From: Chara braunii
Taxonomy: Eukaryota; Streptophyta; Charophyceae; Charales; Characeae
Length of the DNA: 27,941 nt
Assembly (NCBI GenBank): GCA_003427395.1
Contig: BFEA01000159.1
Span: 375,785-403,725, forward strand
Direction: 5' to 3'
Positions 19,196-27,941 of this stretch are shown here, piece after piece (position 1 is the first letter of the stretch; each line of letters starts with the position of its first letter). The notes beneath the pieces were generated by a model. That model worked only from the letters and a program-made list of their open reading frames with translations. It was not told where the DNA came from and did not search any database. Made by a program: the position numbers and the translations under genes.

Positions 19196-19800
19196 GCTAC
19201 GATTCAACCACTAACCTGGAGGGTGAGAAATCGGACTCGTCCATCCCTCAGTCGGAGGATTCGCAGGGACAATTCGTAGATGTCGGAACTCCGGGCTGCA
19301 AAACTACACGGCGGAGAACTCCGGTCGCCTTGGCACGGGGAGATATCCCAAGTGTTGACAGAAGAATTCTACCTCTCTTCTGCACAATTACGCGCAACAT
19401 CACGTGGGTGATTGCATGGGCGTCCTCGCATGGGTCTATTTCATTCGTAAGTACTCCCTGTCCTGAACAACCTATGCCCTCAGCTACGGTCTCACTCATT
19501 AGAACAACTATTCTCGATCGCTTTGCTTTTCGATTGATTCCGGAACTTTCGATGCCTCGTCTTATTAAAGACAGTCCGGAAGGAAATGGAAATAAAGTTG
19601 TCTTCCATGTCCCCGTTATGGATGCTAGGTTTTTCCCGGGGCAACTTGAGAAGTTAGAAGCTAAAGGTCTTTGCCTTGTCCCTCTTTCATGGTTAGTAGA
19701 GGGTAGGAGAACTGAGTTGTCACGGATAAAAACCCCCCACTGGACTCAGTTGAGCTATTATGCGAGGTCGATAATCGTTTTCTCGCAGACAGGAAATTAA
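19180..19800 (+). pseudogene. Probable C-terminal part of LINE ORF1, shifted frame
   Basis: This is a 206-codon frame overlapping the end of the ORF1 frame by 16 bases. It starts acidic and serine-rich (STTNLEGEKSDSSIPQSEDS), which suits the disordered tail of ORF1. It ends in a folded-looking segment (VVFHVPVMDARFFPGQLEKL). No domain is recognised. A frameshift joining it to ORF1 near 19190 is the simplest reading; a separate small protein is less likely. It stops 121 bp before ORF2. Confidence 0.5.
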
Positions 19801-19921
19801 ATTCATGTCCGGTCCTGTCTACTGAAGACATGGCTTCCCGATCCACAGGGAAGATCCCTTTCAAGAGGTATGAGTTCTCAATCTTCCCCTCGCATCCAAA
19901 ACCACGGGGTTTCCGGAAGGA

Positions 19922-20892
19922 ATGGGCAAGCTTAGGCTTGCCACGTGGAATGTAAGGGGATTAGGCGATACATCAGGCAAACACAAGAGAGATAGGCTAA
20001 AGTCCTGGGTCTTTGATAAACACATTCAGGTTGCATGCATTCAAGAGACTAAACTAGGCGAAAAGAAGATCTCAGAGCTTGGGAACTGGTGGGATGGCCC
20101 ACAGCTGTGGTCCCCGACACAAGGAACGAGAGGCGGCGTTGCTTTGTTAGTTCATCGTAACACAGAATTAGAAATCATTGATTTCTATGCAGACTTATGG
20201 GGCCGCTGGGCCTGGCTAAAAGGTTGGGTTGATGGTAAGGTTTGGATTATTGCTACTGTGTAGAATCCTGCTTTCGATCCAGATTTTTCGCGGAATTATT
20301 GTACGTGATCCCAGAGGGAGATCACCTTGTTGTGACTGGTGACTGGAATGTATCGTTGGATCGTACGCAGACTGGTAGGTTTTCAATGGATAAGGTTTCC
20401 TTGTCTGCCCTGAGTGAGGAACTAGACCTAATTGATCCGTTCAGACTATCCCGCCCTGATTCAAGTGGCGCCACTTGGTTTTCCCAGAGTCGTAACCCCC
20501 AAGGCACAATTGAGCGAAGATTAGACTTCTTTTTAATTTCGTCCTCTCTATGGGACCACGTTGAGTTTATTTCTGAAAGTTCTCACCCCATGTCGGATCA
20601 TAAGCCGGTGCTCTTGCACTTGGCAACGTCTGAATTCACAGTGGTGAAAGGAATCTTTCGGCTAAATACTCAGAACTTACAAGTGTCTGGGCTGGTTGTG
20701 TGGATGAAGAAATTTTGGAAAGATTGGGATGATGCTCGTGCTTCATATGGGTCCCTTGCGGAATGGTGGAACGTTGGATCCAAAATTTTCTCAAATCTGT
20801 TGAATGTTTTCTCTCGCATTCTGGCATTTGGTTACAACAGTGAGGAGGCTCGCCCGCAGAAAAGGATTGAATATGCTGAACAACGTATGTAG
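19922..20892 (+). pseudogene. LINE ORF2, part 1: apurinic-type endonuclease
   Basis: The APE-like endonuclease nicks target DNA to prime reverse transcription. Visible motifs: LRLATWNVRGLG (Asn10), ACIQETKLG (Glu42), VVTGDWN, and SHPMSDHKPVLL with the catalytic Asp-His pair near the end of the domain. TAG at about 20261-20263 replaces the Tyr of the usual VY motif (IATV-stop-NPAF). Just after, a T-run (about 20285) shifts the frame so that the rest continues from FAELLYVIPEGDH. A further TAG at 20890-20892 is in frame with the RT part. All catalytic residues are still readable. The start at 19922 fits the usual position a few residues before TWN. Confidence 0.85.
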
Positions 20893-20901
20893 GAACATCC
20901 T

Positions 20902-22458
20902 GTGTCAAATTTGATATGGGGTAAGGAGCGTGCTAAACTCTTGACTGACTGGGACAACCTGCAATGCCAAAAAGCTGATATTTGGATCCATCGTCTACGT
21001 GTAAAGGGGATAATAGTAAACGATAGATTTCCCAAAGAGGCCTTCCAAAAGCTCCTTCCCCACCGACTCTCAGCTCGGATGAAGGAACTAAACCATCCGT
21101 TTGATGCCAATGCTCCTAGAGCTAAGGAGCTTGTCCAACTCTTTGACTACGCTGCCTACTACTACCGCGATATCCTAACCTCTTGTCTGCAAGGAACTCA
21201 GGTCAACTCTGACCTATGCAAGGATTTTTCCCACAGGGACAATACTCAGGTGCGACTGTCTCAATCCGGCAGACTGGATTTAGACCGTCCGATTTCTGTT
21301 CTGGAAGCTCACAAAGCTCTGAAGTCTATGTCTAAAGGAAAAGCCCCCTGGGACGATGGTCTCCTGGTGGAGCTCTTCTTAGTACTATGGGATGTTCTGG
21401 GGGAGAGCCTAGTGCTAATCTATAATGATATCCTTACAGGGGGCAACTTGACAGCTAACATGTGCAACGACATAATCTCTGTAATATTTAAGGAAGGGGA
21501 CAGGGCCGAAATCCGTAACTGGCGCCCGATATCGGTCTTAAATGTTTCTTATAAAATTCTGGCCAAAATTCTGGCTAGACGCCTCGGTCGTTATTTACCG
21601 GATTTGGTCCATTCAGACCAAGCGGCCTTTATTCAGGGATGCTCTATCTTCGACAATATCGTCACTGCTATTGAGAGTCTTGAGATAATTCAGCGTGACC
21701 AGATGGACTTTGCCGTTCTTCTTTTGGATATGGAAAAGGCGCACGACCGGGTCAACTGGTCGTACGTTTTGACCACACTGAATGTCATGTCCTTTGGGCA
21801 GAACTTTTGTAAATGGGTCATAGCCTTATACACTAACTCTACAGCTGCAGTGATGATTAATGGTTGTCTTTCGGAGAAGTTCTTGCTCACCCGATCATTG
21901 CGCCAGGGTTGCCCCTTAGCCCCGCTCTTGTTTGCCATTCAGATGGAGAATGTGCTGAATAACATCCGCGCTCATCCCTCTATTGGTGGCTTGCCAACTG
22001 AGCCCAATCCGCTAAAAGCGAAAGCTTTAGCGGATGATCTCTTTGCTGTTTCGCATAATACCCCTCAATCACTGAATGCACTAAAACAGTGTTTGGACGA
22101 GTACTCTTTGCTTTCAGAAGCTGCCATCAATTGGCACAAGTCGGCCTTCATCCTTCCGACATGTTATGAGTTGTTTGTTCAATGGGGAATGAAACGGGTT
22201 GGGGATAACTGCTCAGAACGCTTCCTGGGTGTTCAGATTTCGTTAACATCAGCAACAACCGACCTAGATGACATCCTACTGCAAAAGTCCAATCAACGAA
22301 TCGCATCCTGGAGTCATGCCCCCCATCTCTCCCTGTTCGGGAGAGCCATGGTGATCAACTGTGCTCTATTCGCGTTATTGTGGTATGTCGGTAAGGTGAG
22401 AGGTTCGGGTCCGCCCCTCTATGCTACAGTCAGACACAGGAGTGCTCGATTTATTTAG
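20902..22458 (+). pseudogene. LINE ORF2, part 2: reverse transcriptase
   Basis: This frame is open for 518 codons and continues in frame from the endonuclease across TAG 20890-20892. RT blocks in order: NWRPISVLNVSYKILAKILA, DQAAFIQGCSIFDNI, VLLLDMEKAHDRVNW (block A Asp, about 21724-21750), LRQGCPLAPLLFAIQ (block B), and ALADD (block C, about 22024-22038). Block C lacks the common Phe/Tyr before ADD. The frame ends at TAG 22456-22458 within FI-stop-KPF, where LINE relatives have Trp; G-to-A in TGG would create it. The enzyme copies LINE RNA at the nicked target. Confidence 0.9.
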
Positions 22459-24070
22459 AAACCCTTCGCTGAGGATGGGGATTCGTTCATTACTAAAGTA
22501 GCCTGGGATATGATCTGTTTTCCGAGAACAGAGGGTGGTCTTGGGTTGGTGGACCCTCAGAGACAAAATGCTGCATTGCTATCCACCTGGGTAACCAAAG
22601 CTAGCTTGTCTCAAGCTTCGCACCATTGGATTTGCATGGCTGAATTGATCCTCTCACAAGAATGGAATTTAGCGAGACCCAGAGATGTCTGGACATGCCT
22701 CCTCCTTAGATCTTTTCTAAATAGGAGAATTAAATCGCCCTTGTGGCAGGCGATTATCAAAGCTTGGAAGAAAGTTCTGCCAAAGCGATGGAAAGTCCCA
22801 GTTACTAAAGCGGAGGTTTTGCTTCAACCGCTGTTTGAGAACCCGATGATCACACAGGCTAATGGGCTTCCGTTTTCTGCGGATACTTTGTCAGGCAGTT
22901 TTGGTCGATCATGGATTGAAAAAGGTCTACTTAGAATAGAAGATCTGTGGAATGACCTTAGAGGGGATTGGAAAAATGATGCAGAAATCAGAACAATTGT
23001 GGGACAAGCCAGGCTACTGAATCAGAGGAAAGCCTCACTTATTGAAGCTATCCCTCAGGAATGGAAATCTTTGCTGTTTTCTGTTTCTCTCGACCCGCCG
23101 GGTACTTGGTATTCTTTGGTTTCTACCCGGCAGTCGGTCTGGCGCCTCACTGATCACCTACCGGACGGCAAGCGGATATTCCAAGCTTACTCGGTATTGC
23201 CGTCTCAGTCTCTGATCAGGGACGAAGATAGCCCTCCACCACAGTTGGGGCATCCTCTTCTACAATGTCGGGTTTTAGCTACAGGTGTAGGGGACTTAGA
23301 ACCAGTTTATGAACTTTTCGGGCAAGGCCATCCGATTCTACAGCTGAAGTTAGACCCATATCTTTGGGAATGGATAGTTCAAGGCAGAGAAGGTGACTAT
23401 CCCAACCTTTCGGAATACTCTCTTAAATTGGGATACTCGGTACTGAAACCTCTGAAGTGCCCTCTGGTCACTGCCAGATCTAGATGGATCCAACAGCTGG
23501 AACGGGATCAAGATATTGACCCTGTTCGAATAGATTCTGCCCTGTTATCTTGTTGGGATCAACTCAAACTGATTCCTTGTCAAAGACAAGCTTCTATTCT
23601 GTGGCTGGTATCGATGCTAGCCACTCCTTCAGCGGTCTGGCTCGCCCAAAAGGGTATGTCAGTTAATCTTAAATGCTGTAGATGTAATTGGGCCTTTGAG
23701 TCAACTATTCACCTGTGGTGGGACTGTCCGGCTGCTGGGAGGACTTCCTGCGAACTGTGCTAAAAGCTCAGGATGGGGCTACATTGCCCAAGTTCTTAGA
23801 GCAATCATGTTCACGGTCATTTGGCAATGCCGCAATGACAGTCTTTTCAACGACAAGGAATGGACGAACAGACAGATTAGAAACACAGTGAAGGTGTTGC
23901 TGAGACGCTCTATCCAAGCTGATTGGAGGCGGAGAGTAGCCTGCCCCAACGCTCAGGCTCATGGCCTTCAGTGGTTCAGATCTACGTGGTGTTTGGGCGG
24001 CACCCTTGCAACAATTGATGAAGACTCCAGGTTACAACTGGACACATGGATTCTGAGTGGTGACATGTAG
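22459..24070 (+). pseudogene. LINE ORF2, part 3: C-terminal region with zf-RVT-type motif
   Basis: It continues in the RT frame after TAG 22456-22458 (KVAWDMICFPRTEGGLGLVD is the usual post-thumb block of plant LINEs). The region up to 23763 ends in a zinc-binding cluster, CCRCNWAFESTIHLWWDCP (about 23671-23733), as in zf-RVT. A frameshift near 23745 moves the sequence to the frame open to 24070 (GYIAQVLRAIMFTVIWQCRN, then EWTNRQIRNTVKVLLRRSIQ, then SGDM). No RNase H domain is recognised after it. Confidence 0.85.
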
Positions 24071-24627
24071 TAATTTTATTGTATCAACCTGGATTGCTCG
24101 GTTGGTTCTTAGCCGCAGGAGGCAGGCAGAGGGACAAGTGAATGTGGAAGGAGCGTCAGCTTATTCAGGGTTCTCTCTTAGAACCCACCCCCCCCCCTCC
24201 CCCCCACCGTGTTAGGTGGTTGTTGCTTGTGCAGTAGTTGAACACTATGAGGGTAGGTTCCCTTATTAGTATCCCTTGCTGTTTTCCTTTTTCTTTTGTC
24301 CAGTTCTCCTTTTATTTTTTTTTCTCCTTTTTCCCTTTTATTTCTTCCTTCCTTTTCCCCTTTTTTTTTTTTTTTCATGTTAGTTTTGTTAGCGGGAGTT
24401 TTCGGCTTGTGTGGCTTTTTGGGCCTTGTGGCACTCTTTTTGTTGTGTGAGGGATGGGCCCTGAGTCAGAGTAGCGGTCTTGTTTTGGCCATTTCTATCT
24501 CTAGGCAAGTGTTGGCCCATCACCTGAACCTAAGCTGGGTAAAGGTCCCAGTTTCTTTTCCGGGTTGTTTGTGGAGGGATTCCCGGCCTCCTTTTGTTGC
24601 TGATATAATAAAGGTTCTTTTCTTTGT
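24071..24627 (+). other. LINE 3' UTR with poly(A) signal
   Basis: It holds a C-rich stretch (24187-24206), a pyrimidine/T-rich block (24286-24376), and the polyadenylation hexamer AATAAA at 24607-24612, 15 bases before the A-rich tail begins at 24628. Open frames here are low-complexity and not believed. Confidence 0.8.
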
Positions 24628-24653
24628 AAAAAAAAGAAAAAAAGAAAAAAAAA
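24628..24653 (+). repeat. LINE A-rich tail
   Basis: A8-G-A7-G-A9-like tail directly before the 3' target duplication GAGATAGA (24654-24661). The tail and duplication together define the 3' end of the insertion. Confidence 0.85.
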
Positions 24654-24676
24654 GAGATAGATGAGAGAAGAATATA
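24654..24676 (+). repeat. Long inverted repeat, left arm (inner part after LINE)
   Basis: GAGATAGATGAGAGAAGAAT continues the arm cut at 17406. ATGAGAGAAGAATATA (24661-24676) is the exact complement of 25991-26006. Pairing stops here. Confidence 0.8.
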
Positions 24677-24754
24677 GCTTTAAAAAAAAAAAGAAAAAAA
24701 AAAAAGCCGGGCTGGCTGAATCGCGCACATTCCTTTTTCCGGGTACCTTTGTAT

Positions 24755-24875
24755 GGGCCTCGCTCCACTACTCTCGACATGCACAAAAGACAGAAGTCAT
24801 GCGGTGTATCTTCCAATGTTGTACGGACAAATTCACTCTTGTTTTGCACATTTCGAGACTAGTGGAGCCAAGCCC
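24755..24875. mobile_element. Complete 121-bp TIR MITE
   Basis: The left end GGGCCTCGCTCCACTACTCT (then CGACATGCACAAAAG) is complementary to the right end (CTTGTTTTGCACATTTCGAG, then ACTAGTGGAGCCAAGCCC) over ~36 bp with few mismatches. TA lies next to both ends, one base off on the left. It has no coding capacity. Relatives lie at 1423, 1457 and 2121-2192. Confidence 0.75.
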
Positions 24876-24883
24876 TACCCAAA

Positions 24884-25378
24884 TCACAGGCCGATGGTCC
24901 ACAAAAGGGGGCATCACAGGCCCAACCCTGCCCACACCGTCCATCTTGAGCGAGACGCGGTGGGCCCCTTGGGAAGCAAGGAGAAACGCAGATCGTTTTT
25001 TATTTATTTTATTATTATTATTTTTTGGCCCAAGGCTTAGATTATCACGTCGATCACAACGCATACACACGCCTCTTCCCATTAGGGCTGGAAGAGCCTC
25101 GGCCACTGCTCCCGAGGAAAGCTTCTTTACGTAACCTGAGTGCAGCCTGAGCAGCAGAAGTAGGGAGGGATGGGATGGAAAAAAAACGCAGTGTAAAAAA
25201 AAACAGAATGAAAAAACGCAGCCCGACACCGACATGGGAAGTGAAACAGAACAGCGGCGTCACGTGGTCTATGTCCAGTCTTTACCCTGGCCACGTGGCA
25301 AAGGAAACGTGAAACAAACCAGTGGATACTCCCGCACACACTTGAAGATCATATGTACCTTGCCGCTTCTGAGGGGCA
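24884..25378. other. Loop region between arms, no gene
   Basis: It contains T/A-rich homopolymers and two G-box-like CACGTG words (about 25261 and 25291). No motif-bearing ORF is present. Confidence 0.5.
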
Positions 25379-25912
25379 AATGCACTCGTCCTTTTGTGTT
25401 TGGTGCGCTCCCTTCGGCCGAGGACGACGTGGTGACTCGTCTTGGGGTGCTGTTCTTATGGCTCCTTGCTTGGATCCCACCGTCCGTGCGCCTTGGGCAA
25501 TGGCTCGGGGACAGATGGCAAGTCGGGGACAGAAGGCAAGTCTCCCGAGTGGAGATCTGGGGCTCCCCAGTGGAGCCTCGCCTCAGCGCGAACTGGCCTG
25601 TTGGCGGCTATGCGGATGCGGAAAGGTCGTCCCGACCGACAGCGTGCTCAGCTGAAGTGTTGAGATACAAATGTGTTCTTTCTTCGCTGTCGGTCGGGAC
25701 GACCTTTCCGCATCCGCATAGCCGCAAACAGGCCAGTTCGCGCTGAGGCGAGCCTCCGGTGGGGGGCCCCAGATCTCCACTCGGCAGACTTGCCTCCTGT
25801 GCCCGTGCTATGGCCAAGGCACACAGACGGTGAGATCCGAGCAAGGAGCCATATGAACCACGTCGTCGTCGGCCGAAGGGAGCGCACCAAACACAAGAGG
25901 AAAGAGTGCATT
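25379..25912. repeat. 534-bp foldback: 266/228-bp arms, 40-bp spacer
   Basis: Left arm 25379-25644 and right arm 25685-25912 are inverted copies. Shared words include TGTTTGGTGCGCTCCCTTCG, GAGTGGAGATCTGGGG, CGCCTCAGCGCGAACTGGCC, and ATGCGGATGCGGAAAGGTCG followed by TCCCGACCGACAGCG. The inner ~90 bp are almost perfect. The outer part differs by two left-arm insertions (~25 and ~18 bp). RNA from either strand would fold into a long hairpin. It lies centrally in the loop of the larger inverted repeat. The ORFs here are read from the arms and not believed. Confidence 0.9.
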
Positions 25913-25990
25913 GGACGAAATAAAAAAGAAAAAGGGGAAACAAAATAAAAAATCGAGTTTTTTTTTTCATTTTGTAATTGTCAAGTAAGG

Positions 25991-26260
25991 TATATTCTTC
26001 TCTCATCAGTCTCATCTATCTCATCTTCTTGGTAGTATGCATCTATCCCATCCTCTGGCTAGTCCACGTATAGTACGGGGGAACACCAACCAACCCGGAT
26101 CTCTCCCTAGCCCACGGGGTGGGTTGGCACCACAGCAGTGGTGCAAGAGCAAGGCTGTACCAGTCCCTCGTCACGGTGACGAGGGGTGGCAGGCATTGCC
26201 CATGGGGGAAATCGGGGGTGATAGTGCCAAGCAATGGCCAGTCACTGCACTCCCCCATGG
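25991..26260 (-). repeat. Long inverted repeat, right arm (uninterrupted)
   Basis: This is the complement of the left arm (17160-17406 plus 24654-24676). Because it has no LINE, it shows the pre-insertion site: inverted, it reads AAGAAGATGAGATAGATGAG and runs on without a break. Divergence between arms is roughly 10-20 percent by eye, with short indels. Confidence 0.85.
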
Positions 26261-26490
26261 CTGGATCGTTGGCCGTAGTCACTAGAGAGAGAGAGGCAGA
26301 GAAGAGTACCGACGCAGGATCTAGCGATCCTTATTGTAGACAGCATTCGGAGGTCGAATCGGAAGAAGAAGCCGAAGAACCAGCGAGAGAGAGAAACCAA
26401 CTGTCAATCGGTCGGCGGGACCATCACAGCCACCGATACCCGACGACCCTATGAAGGATCCGGAGCCGCCCGTAGAAGAGGAAGGACGCG

Positions 26491-26874
26491 ATGGCAGCAC
26501 CGGAGGGAGGGAATCCAGCCGAAGAAGAGCCCGAAGCCCCTCTCCCTCTCCCTCCGCCCGCGCCGCAGTTCACGTATGTCGAGATGTTTGCGATCGAGCA
26601 ACGTCCTCGGTCATTATCCCGCTGCCGAGCACATCGATCCAGCAGAGGGGAGCCTCCTGGCCGCGTGCCGCTCCGGCGGAGTGCGCCATCCATACCTCTC
26701 GCGAACCCCTACTGCATGATAGGGCCACGCGAGGTACAACTTACCTCCACCCGTGGGAGCTGTCACCGTCCCTTAGGTGGGCATATCCCCGCCGAGCTAC
26801 TGAACCACATGCGAAGGCTTTTCGTATGCAATCGCAGAGGTGGCCCAGCTGAGGGTGTTTCTCGCCTGCTCTAG
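26491..26874 (+). CDS. Proline/glutamate-rich N-terminal ORF, unrecognised
   Basis: A 127-codon frame whose ATG sits in a good plant-type context (GCGATGGCAG). It begins MAAPEGGNPAEEEPEAPLPL and then PPAPQFTYVEMFAIEQRP, which reads like a real disordered N-terminus followed by a helix. After about residue 40 the composition becomes Arg/Ser-rich and arbitrary, and other frames look equally plausible. A frameshift may have displaced the true continuation. It could be the broken start of a gag-like protein. No domain is recognised. Confidence 0.3.
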   Translation: MAAPEGGNPAEEEPEAPLPLPPPAPQFTYVEMFAIEQRPRSLSRCRAHRSSRGEPPGRVPLRRSAPSIPLANPYCMIGPREVQLTSTRGSCHRPLGGHIPAELLNHMRRLFVCNRRGGPAEGVSRLL

Positions 26875-27741
26875 CGTAGGGGTACCCGGGATTAACGCTC
26901 GAACCGGATCCGTGCGCAACTATGAGCCTGGAACCCGTTCCACTTTGGCATAAAAACTCTCATTTTAATATTTGCTACTACCACCAAGATCTGCACTATG
27001 ACCCGCTTCGCCTCGGCTCACGCGGCAAGCTTCGCAGCGGGCCCTGCACTCTTGTACTCGTGATGGCGTCGGAGTTGCCACGGCGGCCACGGTTTTCGAA
27101 GGCTAGTAACTTGAATGCCGCTCCATGTCGTTGTCGTTAAGACGGGCTGTTATGGTTGCTAAGACTCACCGTGGTGTTGATACTGATTTGGAAAACCTAT
27201 TGTTGAACTACGTCATTGCCTGCAACTGCTGCTTATGAACTTTGCCATATACAGTAGCTGTTTGCTAAGCACAACGTTTGCTGCGTTTCATGCTGCCGAG
27301 TTTTGCTGAGTTTTGAAGGGTGTATCGTTGCGCTTTTGTTGCGCTACGCTACGGGCTGTTGTATTTGGCATTACAAACTACTAGAGTGGTCAACTGCTAC
27401 ACACCGTAGTTGTGCACACAGCATTGGGGCACATTTGGCTATGATTAGCCCTTTTCGAATGGAGCACTCGGGGTGCTCTAATTGAACGCGGCCTTATAGG
27501 TTGCGTAGTGGCAGGATCAGTCGAGAGGGAGACATTGCATTTTAGAAAGGATGATCAAACACTACATAGAGGCCACCGCTGTGACTTGGAGACCTCTCAG
27601 GGGGGGTTGTTGCTCTATGTTTCGACTGTGGCAGTGTCTAGTGGTAGATTCACTTGATTTTGCTCAACCTGTCGACCTACGAAACACCCGCGAGTCGACG
27701 GAAGTCCCATGAGGCCAGCCATGAGGCTGGAGACTTACCTG
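26875..27741. other. Non-coding interval
   Basis: No gene or recognised repeat. Short echoes of GGGCTGTT occur (27145 and 27354), and the ORFs are below 75 codons without motifs. Confidence 0.5.
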
Positions 27742-27941
27742 TTCTCTCTCTCACACACACGCACACACACACACACATACACACGTATACACACAAACAC
27801 GCACACACTCCTAATGTTGTGCATTTTTTTTTTCTTCGATTGATTGATTGATCGGTGGGAGAGGTGTCACCCCCCTCACCACCCCTGCCCGCACACACTT
27901 ACACACACATACACATACACAACCGAACAAAAAAAAAAAAA
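27742..27941. repeat. CT/CA microsatellites, (GATT)4 and terminal A-run
   Basis: An imperfect CT-CA tract (27742-27808) is followed by GATTGATTGATTGATC (about 27838), a second CA-rich tract (27884-27920) and A13 at the window end (27929-27941). There is no coding signal. Confidence 0.9.

Larger units (their letters stand above)
17407..24653 (+). mobile_element. Full-length L1-type LINE (non-LTR retrotransposon)
   Basis: This 7,247-bp unit is in order: GC-rich 5' UTR (17407-17797), ORF1 (17798-19195, possible C-terminal part to 19800), ORF2 with endonuclease, reverse transcriptase and C-terminal zinc motif (19922-24070), and a 3' UTR with AATAAA (24607-24612) 15 bases before an A-rich tail (24628-24653). 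It is flanked by GAGATAGA. ORF1 has two internal stops and ORF2 three, plus frameshifts at about 20285 and 23745 and one near 19190. It is full length but not autonomous as read. The combination of DUF4283-like ORF1 and zf-RVT marks plant-type L1. Confidence 0.9.

Noticed and set aside
17798-24070. Reassigned TAG/TAA codons (as in some green algae) to explain the in-frame stops
   Set aside because: Where the expected residue can be inferred it is Tyr, Tyr and Trp rather than Gln. TGA stops and frameshifts also occur in the neighbouring relics, so ordinary decay explains it.
25234-25948. Several 80-170-codon ORFs over the foldback
   Set aside because: They are the two inverted arms translated in different frames; symmetry, not protein selection, explains them.

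Overview
The window is repeat-dense nuclear DNA from a eukaryote. It shows no operons, rRNA, convincing tRNA or CRISPR, but it does have A-tailed retroposons, microsatellites and layered transposon insertions. The best lineage clue is a full-length L1-type LINE. Its ORF1 has a DUF4283-like region plus a CCHC knuckle, and its ORF2 ends in a zf-RVT-type zinc motif, a combination known from green-plant LINEs. A land plant or a streptophyte alga (a Chara-like genome would fit) is therefore my inference, not a proven assignment.

Layout. 1-3121: SSRs, a 29-bp tandem repeat, a ~116-bp perfect-style palindrome (MITE-like), pieces of a small TIR element family and a SINE-like hairpin unit. 3122-5787 and 11879-14486: two direct copies of a ~2.6-kb element with TGTGACG...GTCACA ends. 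Each carries, on the minus strand, the same 534-bp reading frame with no indel between copies and strongly third-position-biased divergence. 5788-10218 (minus strand): a decayed PHD finger + H2C2 + integrase-core + GPY/F-like reading frame, an acidic ORF and smaller ORF remnants, and a LINE-type zinc knuckle running into a Lys/Glu-rich purine tract. 10474-14680: an array of ~125-bp repeats, one unit of which is split by the second 2.6-kb element. 15075-15854 (minus): a diverged LINE ORF1 fragment. 16202-17025: nested tandem duplications (306 bp and ~118 bp). 17160-26260: a pair of long inverted arms. The left arm is interrupted by the 7.25-kb LINE (17407-24653), and the right arm preserves the uninterrupted target site. 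The loop between the arms holds a TIR MITE (24755-24875) and a 534-bp foldback hairpin (25379-25912). 26262-27941: one weak ORF, otherwise non-coding, closing with CA-rich SSRs.

All recognisable coding sequence belongs to mobile elements, and nearly all of it is damaged. No host gene is securely identified. The LINE is the youngest-looking element: it has an intact 3' tail, a short target duplication, and a few point stops and two or three frameshifts. The most novel-looking item is the unrecognised 177-codon protein conserved in the twin 2.6-kb repeats. The reading frame that joins a PHD finger to a Gypsy-type integrase is second.
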